This document shows, one piece after another, positions 1 to 10,383 of a DNA stretch of 64,000 nt; the first letter of the stretch is position 1; each line of letters begins with the position of its first letter. A program made the translations under genes and the position numbers. The notes beneath the pieces were generated by a model that was given only the letters and a program-made list of their open reading frames with translations, did no database searches and was not told where the DNA came from. Origin of the DNA: Agrostemma githago (lineage: Eukaryota; Streptophyta; Magnoliopsida; Caryophyllales; Caryophyllaceae); assembly GCA_958450325.1 (NCBI GenBank), contig OY288243.1, forward strand, positions 60,186,606 to 60,250,605, in the 5' to 3' direction.

Positions 1-1381
1 GCTTTTTGGCATATCTTATTGCAACAAGAAAGATGACTTCAACAATTTGCAATTTTTTATTGTGCGGAAATGTGTAGAAGGTAGGGGAATGGGTGAGTTG
101 GGAGCGCGCTTTCCCCCTAAAAACCCACAAAAAGTGGCGAACTTGGACTAATCAAACAATTCCGAACACGGTCACCTAAGGGACGGGACTCGGCAACCAA
201 GGCCTTTTCACACCGTGGGTGGTCATAATGGTCAAAATGCAAATTCCGTAGTAAATCCCTAGTAAGCTAGGTGGACTCAAGGTAAAGGACCAACGAAATC
301 ATTGATTTAGGGTCATTCTACTAGGCTAAAGTCCAAGACTCGATTTACACTACTAGGAAGGGAAAGTAAACACTCCCACACTAGCCTCTAAACCGGGTTT
401 TCGAAAACCATTTATACACAACAAAACACAAAACAAAGACTCAACGAAAACGAAAGAAAAGGAAACAAAAGTAACAAAACAAGAACAACACAAAACAAAC
501 ACAAACACCACCCCAAGCTTCCAAACAAGCCATCAAATCGACCACAAGCATTACAAAGCTCCTCCCGAGCACACAACATCACAATCTCCTCCAAGCTTCC
601 ACAAGAGATAAAGAAGAAAAAGGGATAAAGATGTTACCGGAAGTCTTGAAAGCTCTCCAAAGCTATTAGTGATTCAAGTAACCTATAAGGAAAAAGGGAG
701 GCAAACACACACAACAAAACAAATATACGAGACAATGACACAAAGGAAAACACACAAAAAGAAAATCTTTTTGATTTTTGAAATTTTTTTCAAATTTTTA
801 GGATTTTTAAAGTTTTTTTTTTTTGAAAAAACTACGAAAATAAAACTAACTACGATAGAATATCGCTCCCCCACACTTAAGCCGAGCCATGTCCTCATGC
901 TCGACCGTAGTGCATGGGAGCACAAAAGAAAAGAAAAGAAACTACGAAAATAAAGCTAAAAATCAAAAATAAAGTGGAGAAAGTGGTAGAATGTGTCCGG
1001 TCGGGGTGTAGTCAAGTCACCATGGGCCGAGACGAGAAAAGATATGGATGGGGGAAGAAATAAAAAAAAGAAATAAAAGGGAATGGGAGGGGAGGACTAG
1101 GTGTAATCACGTCACCTAGCCCGGATTCCGCCCGAATCCGACTAATTCTTACTAAAAGAAAAATAAAAGAAAAAATGAGAAAAGACTTGTATATTTGGAT
1201 TTTTCAAATGATTCTCGATGTAATCACGTCATCGAGAATCGGGAGCGATCACCACAAAGGCCCCGAGGGCCAACAAAATACTCATAACAAGGGGAAAGAA
1301 AATAGACGAGCAATCAAAAGCGGAAAAGAAAAGAAAGTTGTCATACCAAAGGTTAGCAACTAACGCATCTCCATCGCTTCA
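1..1381 (-). other. Non-coding 3' internal region of the pol-less Athila-type element
   Basis: AT-rich sequence downstream (on the minus strand) of the env-position ORF. It is rich in A-runs and short purine tracts and has no ORF with a recognisable domain. It does not resemble the 6142-7642 LTR by eye, so the 3' LTR must start beyond position 1. Short ORFs at 412-594 and 669-953 are low complexity and not supported. Confidence 0.6.
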
Positions 1382-2974
1382 CTAATCAAAGTCATCACCA
1401 TGCTCGTCGTCGTCCCCTTGCTCACTTGCATTGTTACCATCATCATCATCATTTCCATCTTCATCTTCTTCACCGGCTTCTTGATTACCTACCCCCGCAT
1501 TTATATCGAAGGCATCCTCGGCCTCGTAGTCCTCATCATCCACCATAGTACCGCTACCACTAGGATTACCGTGGTTAAGGAAGTACTCGGGCCTATACCA
1601 CGATGGAATGTTGCCACGCGGATCAATATACCCCTGCTGAGCCAAAAGATGATACCCGGGGTACTGAGCATAATAATCGTCCCTCCTATGCTCATATTGC
1701 CCAATGTGCAGAGCATTAAGCATAGCGGCCATAGCTGGATCGGCCGGGAGCGAAGGGTAGGCAAATGGAGTGTAGGGGGTGTACGGAGGAATGCACACAT
1801 ATGTCGGGGATGTAGGATAAGAGGGGAGTGGTCGGGTAGCTTGCTGTTGTTGTTGTTGGGTTGGTTGCTGTCGAGGCCTCACACTAGCATGTGTATGCGG
1901 ACTAAGGGAGGAGGAGGCACCGGGGTCACCTCCCGCACCGGGCATTAGAAGGTTAGGCTCTCGGACCGGGACTAGGGAATGTTGCAAAGGCACAAGGGTC
2001 GGAAGCGTAGGGCATGGCAAAGTGAAGTGTGGCCGACCCGAGGTAAACCATTGATACCTCTTGTGCTCCCTCTCATAGGCGATCCATTTATGGAACCTAG
2101 TCAAACGGTCCTCATCTATGGTAGTATCCCCCGGTACAGGGATCAAGTCCTCCTCGCTGAAATTCTCATCTACCGCCTTAGCTATGTGTGTTATAAGCCC
2201 CCCGAGAACAATCTCACTCACATTCTTCCCCGCCTTACTTATCTTAAGAAAGTGCTTAGCCAAGGCAAGGGAAAGGTCGGGGGTGAACCTAGGTTGACTC
2301 TTAACATTTAAATAGGCCCCGAGTATGGTTAACTCTTGTTGAGTAAAGGTGTTCATTTCGGGCCTCCCAAATATCGTACCCGCAATTAATCGATGCCAAA
2401 AGCGCAAAACCGGGTGGTGGACATGACGGTTAGACAACCGTCAAAAGTCTACAAGTGTGAGACCGGTTATACTTTTCCAAACATCAATTTCACTAAAACC
2501 GGCGAGTGGGTTACAATTAGACACGGAGGGGAGACCGAAAATAGCACCAAATTCGGGGAGGGTATAATTGTAGTCACCATTGTTCACCCGAAAAACAACC
2601 CGGGGTGGATCAACTCTAGTATTTAGAACAAAACTACTAAAGAACTCAAGGGTGAGTTGCTTGTAGGTCCGCTCATGCATGTTAAATAACATTTCCAACC
2701 CCATACCCACAAACAATTGTCTACATTGTTCAAGGATGCCAAGCTTCCTAAGTATGATTTTACAAATAAAACGAGTTGGCTCAAGAGGCTTACCAAGGAG
2801 CTTGTAGAATTGCTCCTTTTGCCATTCCAAACCAAAGATTAATGTAGGAAAATCCGGATGGCAAGGAATTTCCGGCTCTTCAACCTCGACCTCAGGTTCG
2901 ATTTCGGCTCTAGAAGTGGAAGCACTCTTCCTTTTCTTGCTAGCTACCACATTCCCTCTTTTCTTTGGAGCCAT
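1382..2974 (-). pseudogene. ATHILA ORF (env-position protein) with one in-frame stop
   Basis: One continuous minus-strand frame broken by a single TGA at 2441-2443. I chose the start at 2974 (MAPKKRGN, Lys-rich); an ATG at 3007 is also in frame. The N-terminal half has the family pattern seen in the second Athila copy at 19309-20652: a basic start, then 'LFNMHERTYKQLTLEFFSS', then 'FGAIFGL'. The second half has 'RLIAGTIFGR' and 'ELTILGAYL', followed by a Pro/Gln/Tyr-rich stretch and an Asp/Glu-rich C-terminus. The family is known as the Arabidopsis retrotransposon ORF-1 (ATHILA) type, sitting where env would be. Its function is unknown, and I see no signal peptide or transmembrane segment. 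If the TGA were read through, the product would be about 530 residues. Confidence 0.7.
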
Positions 2975-4523
2975 TAATGGTGAAGAAGCTTCAAAAATGG
3001 TGAACACCCCAAACTCGGATTTTACTCAAAAACACTAGCTAGAATCCACAAAAACACACAATAGAAGCTTAAAAATGGTGTAATAAGCTTCCAACACCAA
3101 CTCCAACAAGCTAAATCGAGTTTGAAACCAAAACCCCAAACTCGGATTTTGGAAAAAATGGTGATAAAAACTCGATTTTTTTCGTTTTTGGTGATTTAAA
3201 TGGTAGAAAATGGGTCTAGGATGGGTTTTAATGTGATAGAAACTGATTTTGGGTGGTTTTGGAAGTGATTTGATGAGATTTGGTGGAGTATTTGTATATT
3301 TATGGTGTTTTGAGGGTTTTGAAATTGGGGTTTATTTTGTGTGTTATGAAGATGAAGGAGGTTGAAGATGAGTTAGTATGATATGGGAATGGGTTGGGTT
3401 GGGTTTGGGTATTATGGTGTGAGAGGGGAGTAGTAGGGGCGGGGCGGGCTTAAGGGGTTGGGTGGGTTCGGGCTGCAGGAGTAAAAAAAAATGAAGTAGT
3501 GCTGTAAACAGCCCGTCTTGGCCGAGAAGGGTTCGTCCCGCCCGGGACGGGTCTTCGTCTCGCCCGGGACGAGTTCGTCTCGCCCGGGACGGTACTCCAG
3601 TAGCTGCGATTTTGTGCCACACCTTCCCGACCGAGACGGCCCCATCTCGGCCGGGAAGGGCTTTCAACTCGCCCGGGACAAACTCTTCTCGCCCGGGACG
3701 ATGCTCCAGTAGCTGCAAGTTTTGTTACATCGACCCGACCGAGACGGGGCTCGTCTCGCCCGGGAAGGGTCTTCGTCTCGCCCGGGAAGGTCTCTTCTCG
3801 CCCGGGACGGTGCTCCAGTAGCTGAATGTTTTGTTACATCGACCCGACCGAGACGGGGCTCGTCTCGCCCGGGAAGGTCTGTCATCCCGCCCGAGATGAT
3901 ACCATTTCTCGCCCAAGGAAAACCCGTTCTCGCCCGGGATGCCTTTGAAGCTTCCTTTCAATAAAAACTCACCTAGCCTTCCTCCCAATCCACAAATAAC
4001 AATTTGGGATTCGAAATCCCATCCCCAAAAGCTTATTATATGCTCAAAAACAACCATCTAGCTCCCGTCTTCCAATAAAAATCCCACCGAGCCGAGACTT
4101 GACGGAAAAAATAGAAGACCGAGTACGAAATACTTGATGCTAATCATGGGAGATATAAGTGGAGCTTCTCTTGATTTTCAAATATTCACCTAAGCACATA
4201 GCTTCATCAAAGCTCCCAAAAATCAATAATAGAGCCGCTCCCAAGACCGCTTCAAGCATTCACCTCCAAAACTCATATAGTCACCTTCAAACATCAATCA
4301 TCCTACACAACTTCACAATAATCATTAGAATCCCCTCCCTCACATCACTCAAGAAAAATCCAAAATACAAGAATTCCACAAGGTAAAAACAAAAATCCTA
4401 GAAACAAAATCACAATAAACACAATTAGAAACACAAAAACTAAAGAGAAGAGAGAAAGGGGAATATACAACATGACGGTTCTTATGGAACTCCGTCAAAC
4501 CGAGGATGGTGGACTCTCATTCT
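2975..4523 (-). other. Non-coding spacer where pol would be expected
   Basis: In autonomous Athila elements this interval would hold about 4 kb of protease-RT-RNase H-integrase. Here it is only 1.5 kb. It holds AT-rich sequence (2975-3400 and 3945-4523) around a GC-rich repeat block at 3519-3943, and no pol motif in any frame. Confidence 0.6.
3519..3943. repeat. GC-rich array: about 110-bp superrepeat built from CGCCCGGGA words
   Basis: The palindromic core GCCCGGG(A) recurs more than ten times, mostly as TCTCGCCCGGGACG or TCTCGCCCGGGAAG. A higher-order period of about 110 bp is marked by CTCCAGTAGCTG at roughly 3595, 3703 and 3812 and by CGACCCGACCGAGACGGGGC. It sits in AT-rich flanks inside the element's internal region. 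ORFs called here on both strands (RPGR-rich peptides) are by-products of the repeat. Confidence 0.85.
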
Positions 4524-5843
4524 TCAACCATAACCCTCAAGGGCTTGGAGGAGCAAGTCAAACGCACGACCGACATCATAACGAAGGCCCAAAGAGTGCT
4601 CGAGCCAAGCAATCCTCCACGGCCTCCAAGGAGGAGGCAAGAAGTAGGAATCCCAAGACCCATCGTCATCATTCGTGTCATATCCGGGGTCTATCCATCC
4701 TACGAGCTTAACCGACCTCTTCCTCCCTAGGCGCCGCCTCCAATCACAAGCAAGCTTCATCTCTAAGAAACAAGGCACAAAAAGCGGTTTTGGCCTCATC
4801 TCCTCAATGCACACCCCCACACTTTCCTCAAGTTGTGGTTCCCCATCTTCATCATTCGGCCCCACATCATCTTGGAAAGGAGAATCGAAACTTCTACCGG
4901 CGGTTTCAATCTCTTCCAAGTCATCTTTCGGTGTACTAGCAAGGGGCTCTTGATGCTTATCCACATTATCGCACAAGGGCAACTCGAGGCTAACAACTTC
5001 ACCCAACATCCTCACAAATTCTACCAAACCATCCAACTCACCATCCTCCTCCAATTCCTCACCAATGTTGTCTTCACCGAGGGTCATCTCCTCATTCGTC
5101 TCCTTTTGGGTAGACGATTGAGGTTCTTCAAAGCAAATCTCTCCTCCAAAGGGAACTACATCGGCGGCTTCATGGTTAGGTTGCTCTTCTCTCTCAAGTG
5201 GGCACCCTTCATCTAATTGCGATGTTCGGGATAAATACATTACGGTTTGAACCGATAATGCATTTAATCGAGCATCAAACGCCTCGTTTTCCTTCCGATA
5301 TTGGGCCAAGAAATCATCTTGATCCTTTTGCATTTGGATGGCCATTTCTTGTTGGCTCTTTTGCAATTGAAGAATCGATTGATACAACTCCAAGTTCGAC
5401 GATTGGTGGTCATTGGGGTCTTGTAATGCTCCTTGATAATCTTGATTAAACATGGTGTCTTGATGATGCCCAAGGGGTGGGGCATCATATTGTTGGTAGT
5501 GAGGTTGAGGTGATTGGTAGTATTGTGGGTCATGGGGTTCATATTGTGGTTGGGGTGGAGGGTAATATGGTGGGTCTTGGGGGTATTGGCTTCCATAAGG
5601 CAAATCTTGATTGAACATGGTGGGTTCACAATCATAGCTTGAGTAATAGCCACCTTGATCGTAGGATTGATAGTCATTCACTTGTTGGTAGCCATTTCCA
5701 TACTCTTGAGGATCATACCCATCTTGATTACCCCAAGAAGCTTGATAATGGTAGGGGGACGTCATGTCATGGCTTTGGTTCATGGAAGAAGAGGGATAGC
5801 TCATATCGGCTCCCGAGTGTGTGGAGTTTAGATCAAACCCCAT
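4524..5843 (-). CDS. Gag-derived 439-aa ORF of the pol-less Athila-type element
   Basis: An uninterrupted 439-codon frame just downstream of the primer site, in the position of gag. Residues 1-130 are very rich in Tyr, Gln, Pro, Ser and Asn. Around residues 150-190 there is a likely coiled coil ('SILQLQKSQQEMAIQMQKDQ'), reminiscent of the 'MMAQMQKNDQAKD' stretch at the end of the Athila Gag at 12998-14636. The middle is acidic, and the C-terminus is Trp/Arg-rich ('PPPWRPWRIAWLEHS'). I see no capsid-type retrotransposon Gag domain and no zinc knuckle, so the protein looks like the C-terminal part of Gag plus unrelated sequence. Its intactness, next to a degraded Athila pol elsewhere in the window, suggests recent activity or selection. 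Assignment to gag rests on position and weak similarity. Confidence 0.6.
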   Translation of the reverse strand: MGFDLNSTHSGADMSYPSSSMNQSHDMTSPYHYQASWGNQDGYDPQEYGNGYQQVNDYQSYDQGGYYSSYDCEPTMFNQDLPYGSQYPQDPPYYPPPQPQYEPHDPQYYQSPQPHYQQYDAPPLGHHQDTMFNQDYQGALQDPNDHQSSNLELYQSILQLQKSQQEMAIQMQKDQDDFLAQYRKENEAFDARLNALSVQTVMYLSRTSQLDEGCPLEREEQPNHEAADVVPFGGEICFEEPQSSTQKETNEEMTLGEDNIGEELEEDGELDGLVEFVRMLGEVVSLELPLCDNVDKHQEPLASTPKDDLEEIETAGRSFDSPFQDDVGPNDEDGEPQLEESVGVCIEEMRPKPLFVPCFLEMKLACDWRRRLGRKRSVKLVGWIDPGYDTNDDDGSWDSYFLPPPWRPWRIAWLEHSLGLRYDVGRAFDLLLQALEGYG

Positions 5844-6121
5844 GCTTGCTCAAAAATCGTAGCTCATACCCGGTTGGAAACCACTCATTCTAGCAATCAT
5901 CCGTTAAAGCGGCTCTAAGTCGCAAGAAGAAGATGGTCACCACCTCTAAGCACAAACTGTAGACTAAGAACAAACGTGAGAAGTCTAGTGCTTTTTGGGC
6001 ACTAGACAAGAGAGAAATAAACCACACACACAAGAAGCAAGGTAACAAAAAGAAAAAAGAAAAACACAAAGACAAAGACAAAGTCAAGTAACTAGGAGAA
6101 CAAAGTCTAAACTAGCACCGT

Positions 6122-6138
6122 CCCCGGCAACGGCGCCA
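6122..6138 (-). other. Primer binding site, tRNA-Asp type
   Basis: The plus strand reads CCCCGGCAACGGCGCCA, matching the 3' end of plant tRNA-Asp including CCA. The minus strand is therefore the primer-complementary TGGCGCCGTTGCCGGGG, three bases from the LTR end. This fixes the element's orientation and is the same PBS as in the Athila copy at 12875. Confidence 0.9.
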
Positions 6139-7095
6139 AATTGATGGTGGGATTTGTCGCGGATCCCGCCACCAAATAAATAACCGGCAAAACCTAACTA
6201 GGGTAGCTAGGGTAAGTCGGGTCGAATCCACGGGGACGGTAAGAGGCGTCTAGACTAAGTTCGCCCAAATACGAGACTAGGTCAACGAGCTAAGCTAAAC
6301 TAGAGAATGATAGAAGGGGAGAAAGCTAGACTAAGACTAAGGTGCCGGAGAAACAAACAACGAAACGGGCTAGGATTAGGTCGGGGTCAAAGGGGTAACA
6401 GAATGGTCAAGGAAGAGCTAGAGTGAAGGAGGTAGTAGAGTGATCTAGGTCGGTCCGGGCGGTCGCATCTTAGACCGACCTAGAGGTTCCTCATGGAACC
6501 CATCCGGCGACACACACGACAAAGGAAGGCAAGAAAAACAAGCATTCCAACCTACTTAGTCATTCAAGCATTCCAACAAACATGTAATATGCATCACTCA
6601 AGAAGAAACCCAAATCTTCCACCAACATCTCCAACAAACCCTTAATCACCCAATTAACACCCTAATCACCCTAATAACCCTAGCAAGAGTCTACTCGACC
6701 ATATCTAAACTACAACTAACACTATGAAGAGAAATCCATTCAAACCACCAAACTAGCATAATGAAACTAACAAGAACTATGAACTATGAGCAATCCATAC
6801 AACAAAGATTCAAACTTTAATGAAAGAACAAGATTAAGAGAAAGGAAAAGAAGATTATACCTACTAACAAGATGAAAGGAAGAAGGAAACTTGCATAAAT
6901 GAGAAAAACCCAAAACAAACATCCAAGTTTGTCAAACTTGGTGAAGATCTTGAAGAATTCCCAAATTACAAGCACTAATCTATAATTAACGATAATCTAA
7001 AGACTAATCTACACTAATCTAATCTAATCTATGCTAAAACTAGGCTAGGGTTTGTGGGTAATGTCTAACATAAGCTTTACAAAACAAGGGAAGAG

Positions 7096-7103
7096 TATAT
7101 ATA
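7096..7103 (-). promoter_or_regulatory. TATA box of the 5' LTR
   Basis: TATATATA within GTATATATAG, inside the LTR and oriented so that minus-strand transcription would enter the LTR and then the primer site. It is the best TATA match in this LTR; use is inferred. Confidence 0.45.
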
Positions 7104-7142
7104 GGGTTACAAATGGAAGGGAGAAGAAAGAAAAGAAGTCCG

Positions 7143-7300
7143 ACTGGAACTGGGTGGTCCCGACCGGGACGGATCATCCCGACCGGGACGGACCCACCAT
7201 TCCGACCGGGACGGGTTGGTCCCGACCGGGACGGACCCACAGTGGCACCCTTAAACATGCATTTCATCCCCGACGGGATGAGGTGCATACCCGTCGGGGA
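7143..7300. repeat. GC-palindrome block in LTR (CCCGACCGGGACGG words)
   Basis: Four spaced copies of CCCGACCGGGACGG-like words are followed by the complementary pair CCCCGACGGGATG and CCCGTCGGGGATG. It lies just downstream of the TATA box on the transcribed strand and resembles the internal array at 3519-3943 in style but not in exact sequence. Confidence 0.75.
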
Positions 7301-7642
7301 TGAGTCTTGTAGGCCTCCAATATGACTCTTTTGGTTCCTCCTTGCTTCACATGAACTTCTCATCGATTCTCGGGACTCGGGATCGGGTCTCGGAGGCTCG
7401 GGATTGGGTCCCAAGGTCTCGGGGTCTATTCCAAAGCATTGAGTCGTCGTTCCTTTACTCCGTTGGCTCCAAAATGTGTATGTATAGAGTCGGAATCGCT
7501 CCAACTCTTCCAAATCGGTCTCGGGAACCTGAAACGAACTAAAGGAAGCATAAGAAGTCCCTAAACCTCTCCCAAGGAGCGATTCTACAAGGAAAATGGG
7601 ACCAAAACACTACAAAATAGGCACTACAAACCACACTTATCA

Positions 7643-8958
7643 GGATCCCACTCATAGATCCCGGCCTTGAGTTTCCCACTAAGTAGCTCCTTGCCCGTTG
7701 ACCGATCCTGTAAACAACACGAAGAAGATGAGAATATGGCTATAGCATTATTGTCATGACAAAATTGAGAGACGGATAATATTTTTCGTGAGATAGTAGG
7801 AACATGTAGAACATTAGTAAATAAAAGAGAGTGATAAGGAGTAGAAATTGAGAATGAACCAATGTGATGGATAGGTAAGGGCAACCCATCTCCAATAAGG
7901 AGATCGTCATTTCCATCGTTGGAGGCGTGGAGAGCTAGAGTGTCGAGGTCTTGGGTGATATGGGGGGTTGCACCGCTATCAATAAGCCAAGGAGAGGGGG
8001 TAGTTGTGGGGGTGAGGAACGTGGTATTGGTGCGAGAAGGGGGGCCACGACGGGTGGTTGGGGGAGGGCTGGCTGGGATTTGAATGTTGGGATGAAGACT
8101 ACGAAATATAGGGCATTCTTTGAAGAAGTGGGATTGGACATGACACTATTGGCATTTGCCTTTGAAGGTAGCGGGAGTAGATGAGGCGGTGGGAGTAAGG
8201 GATGGTGGGCCTTGGGGTGTGGGGAGAAGAGGAGGTTGGGTGGATCTTTGTTGGTGTTGGGGGCGGTAGTTGGCCATATAGGCCGAGGAGGGGAGGTGGT
8301 TGGGGCGGAAAGTATGTTTGAGGGATAGTTCATGTTGAATAAGCTTTTCATGTAGAGACTCGAAGGTGATGGTTGTGTCCCTACCTTTGACGACATCGAC
8401 AATAGGACGATAGTCATCATAGAGGAGCCCACGCATTGAGGACTTTGGCTATCACGTCCTCCGGATCCATGGTTTTTTTTCCAAGTCGGCTAACTCATCG
8501 GCGCAAGATTTGATTGCTTGCATAAAGTGGGGAATAGATTTATCCCCTTTAGTGAGAGAGTTGAAGCGATCATTGACTTGAAGGATGTGGCCTCTAGATG
8601 GGTTTGCATAAGTACGAGCGAGAGTGCTCTAAATTTCATGTGATGTGTTAACATCATTAAGGAGATTAGTGACATTGCCTTCAAGAGTTTCACGAAGAGC
8701 GGCACTAAGTAAACTATCTTGGCGGAGCCAAGTAGTATACTTGGGGTTAGATTTCTCGGTTTTGGTGACCACATTTTTGGAGTTGGCCGACTCGACTTGA
8801 ATGGTGGGTGAGGGAGCAGGAAATGTTCCATCAAGGTATTAGTAGAGATCGTAACGGAACTTGCGCTCCTTGATTTGACGAGCCCATGATCGTACATGAG
8901 TGGATTCAGTTTGAAGACCTGAGAGAGATTGAGGTCGAGGAAGGGGTTTCGGGGTCAT
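7643..8958 (-). pseudogene. Ty1/copia gag-protease, degraded
   Basis: The start (MTPKPLPRP) is at about 8958, a short distance inside the primer site. Translating the minus strand shows 'FRYDLY' then a stop, 'YLDGTFPAPSP', 'GHILQVNDRFNSLTKGDKSI', and later 'MRGLLYDDYRPIVDVVKGRD', which is the UBN2/copia Gag pattern. Near 8120-8150 there is a zinc knuckle (C-x2-C-x4-H-x4-C) whose spacer contains a TAG. The protease signature 'WLIDSGATPHI' lies near 7975, followed by 'LHVPTISRKILSVSQFCHDN' and 'DRSTGKELLSG', typical of the GAG-pre-integrase domain. At least three nonsense codons and some frame changes make it non-functional. It ends abruptly at the Athila-type LTR. Confidence 0.85.
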
Positions 8959-9062
8959 TGGGATTCAGGATTAGTGAGGATGAGGTCGACATTTTCGTGA
9001 GGAAGGGGTAGCTCGGGTTCAACGTGGGCAAGGAGGAAGAGGGCTTTATTTGTGATCGGTAT

Positions 9063-9074
9063 GCTCTGATACCA
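9063..9074 (-). other. Copia primer binding site (tRNA-Met type)
   Basis: The plus strand reads GCTCTGATACCA; the minus strand is TGGTATCAGAGC, the usual initiator-Met primer complement of plant copia elements. It abuts the LTR start at 9075. Confidence 0.85.
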
Positions 9075-9093
9075 TGTAAAGTATTTGTGAAAG

Positions 9094-9168
<75 letters not shown>
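9094..9168. repeat. (ATT)n microsatellite, about 25 units
   Basis: Uninterrupted ATT trinucleotide repeat inside the copia LTR, between the TATA box and the primer site. Confidence 0.95.
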
Positions 9169-9180
9169 GATATGCACAAG

Positions 9181-9188
9181 TATTTATA
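9181..9188 (-). promoter_or_regulatory. Copia LTR TATA box
   Basis: TATAAATA on the minus strand (plus TATTTATA), about 100 bp upstream of the LTR end. It is placed correctly to drive copia transcription through the ATT tract. Confidence 0.5.
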
Positions 9189-9414
9189 GAAAAAGACTAT
9201 CTAGTGTAGGATCTTACATAACTAAGGTAGTATATCACTATGATTGCTAGTATTTTCCAATATACGTTAAGTATAAACAAAGAGAATAAAGAGATGATTA
9301 CATAGCATAGAATTAACTAAGTTAGAGTATATCTTGAGATTGTTGCTGTTAGTGGAAGATTACAAGATCATGTGCTATTATCTTGTGAGATAATATTATT
9401 ATCTTCAATAGACA

Positions 9415-10017
9415 ATACGGCACCCACCGGCGGGATTTCTTCGTTGATATTATTCACACACACAAAAACACTATTTACGTAGTTTTATTTGATGAAGAAA
9501 AAAAAGACCAAAATTTGAATAAAACCTACCTCCCCTTTGCATTTGTATTCCACAACACCTTATTCTCCCGGATATGAAGCTGACGATTCTTCTATGGCGT
9601 TTATGATTTTGCTATGAGTTTGATTAAGTTTCTTAATCAACTACAATTGGCGGAAAGTTTCTCGTCTGAAATTGTCAAGTCAGAAAAACTTGACAATCTT
9701 GATAATTAATCTTCGACGAGTCGGAAACCTTGTTCGAATTTTAGCCAGAAGAGTCTATATGCCATCGTAGAGAAGAGAGCGATGAAGATTGGAGATCAAA
9801 GATATCTCATTTTTTTAATTTACAATAAGAGAATATTTTATTTTCGTACCATAGATAAATGGTGACGAAAAATTGAAGGGGAACGGGAACGGTCTAAAGA
9901 CCATCCTCATGACATCACCTTCGAAGATATTGGATTTTTTTTAATTTGTGCAAACTCATGAAATTGTTAACAATTACAATGAATTTGAAGAGGGATACCG
10001 TAGTATGGTATCCAAAT
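9415..10017. other. No recognisable gene
   Basis: AT-rich sequence with no long ORF. A small inverted repeat (GTCAAGTC...GACTTGAC-like, near 9675-9705) is the only structure noticed. It may be an old remnant or flanking DNA. Confidence 0.4.
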
Positions 10018-10254
10018 AGGTTTAGGAAACACACAATAGGACAATATTGTGTGAAGGATTAGGAAACGCACAATAGGACAATATTGTGTGAAGGATTAGG
10101 AAACACATAATATTGTTTAGGAAAACACAACATGACAATATTGTGTGAAAGGTTAGGAAACACAATAGGACAATATTGTGTGAAGATTTAGGAAACATAA
10201 TAGGAAAATATTGTGTGAAGGTTTAGGAAACACAATAGGAAAATATTGTGTGAA
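10018..10254. repeat. Tandem array of palindromic units of about 36 bp
   Basis: Seven imperfect units, one shortened, each starting TTAGGAAAC and each containing a small inverted repeat of the form CACAAT-AGGAC-AATATTGTG, so each can fold on itself. The array ends at GAATATCCC. Confidence 0.85.
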
Positions 10255-10383
10255 TATCCCTGATTTCCTAGTTTGAGTTAGATACGGTATCTTTATAATA
10301 CTATAAATACGAGTCTGTTTGTATTCATGATAGACAAGTTAAGAAGTTACAATAATACAAATCCCTTTTTTTTACGAAATTAA

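Larger units (their letters stand above)
1..7642 (-). mobile_element. Athila-type LTR retrotransposon lacking pol (5' LTR and internal region; 3' LTR outside window)
   Basis: Read on the minus strand from right to left: 5' LTR (7642-6142), tRNA-Asp-type primer binding site, a gag-derived ORF (5843-4524), a non-coding stretch with a GC-rich array, an Athila env-position ORF (2974-1382) and a non-coding tail running out of the window. No protease, reverse transcriptase, RNase H or integrase motif appears in any frame between the two ORFs, so the element looks non-autonomous and would need enzymes from a relative such as the Athila element at 11546-36019. The LTR terminates in TG...CA and abuts a copia remnant, so this element probably inserted into that copia copy. 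Confidence 0.8.
6142..7642 (-). repeat. 5' LTR of the pol-less Athila-type element (1501 bp)
   Basis: Bounded on the plus strand by TGATGGTGGG at 6142 and CACACTTATCA ending at 7642, so on the minus strand it runs TGATAAGTGTG...CCACCATCA. The 3' end is fixed by the adjacent primer site. Only one LTR is visible, so the outer end is inferred from the TG...CA rule and from copia sequence starting immediately after it. Confidence 0.75.
7643..9414 (-). mobile_element. Ty1/copia retrotransposon fragment (5' LTR, gag, protease)
   Basis: On the minus strand: LTR, tRNA-Met-type primer site, UBN2-type gag, CCHC zinc knuckle, protease motif and the GAG-pre-integrase segment. It stops where the Athila-type LTR begins, so integrase, RT and the 3' LTR have been cut off by that insertion or lie outside the window. 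The reading frame carries several stops. Confidence 0.85.
9075..9414 (-). repeat. 5' LTR of the copia fragment
   Basis: The 3' end is fixed by the adjacent primer site (TGTAAAG on plus). The outer end is placed at GACA (9414), which gives TGTC... on the minus strand. No partner LTR is visible, so the outer limit is uncertain. It contains an (ATT)n tract. Confidence 0.55.

Noticed and set aside
3344..4057. Several overlapping ORFs on both strands with RPGR-rich peptides
   Set aside because: They are translations of the CGCCCGGGA array in different frames; no domain, no consistent start.
4159..5893. Plus-strand ORFs antisense to the 439-aa gag-like gene
   Set aside because: Shadows of the minus-strand frame, which has coherent composition and the right position after the primer site.
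7040..7542. ORFs of up to 157 aa across the Athila-type LTR
   Set aside because: They follow the GC-palindrome repeats and lie inside an LTR; no family features.
7935..8432. 165-aa Pro/Ser-rich minus-strand ORF
   Set aside because: A different frame over the copia Gag-protease region; the frame with the zinc knuckle and WLIDSGA motif is the real one.
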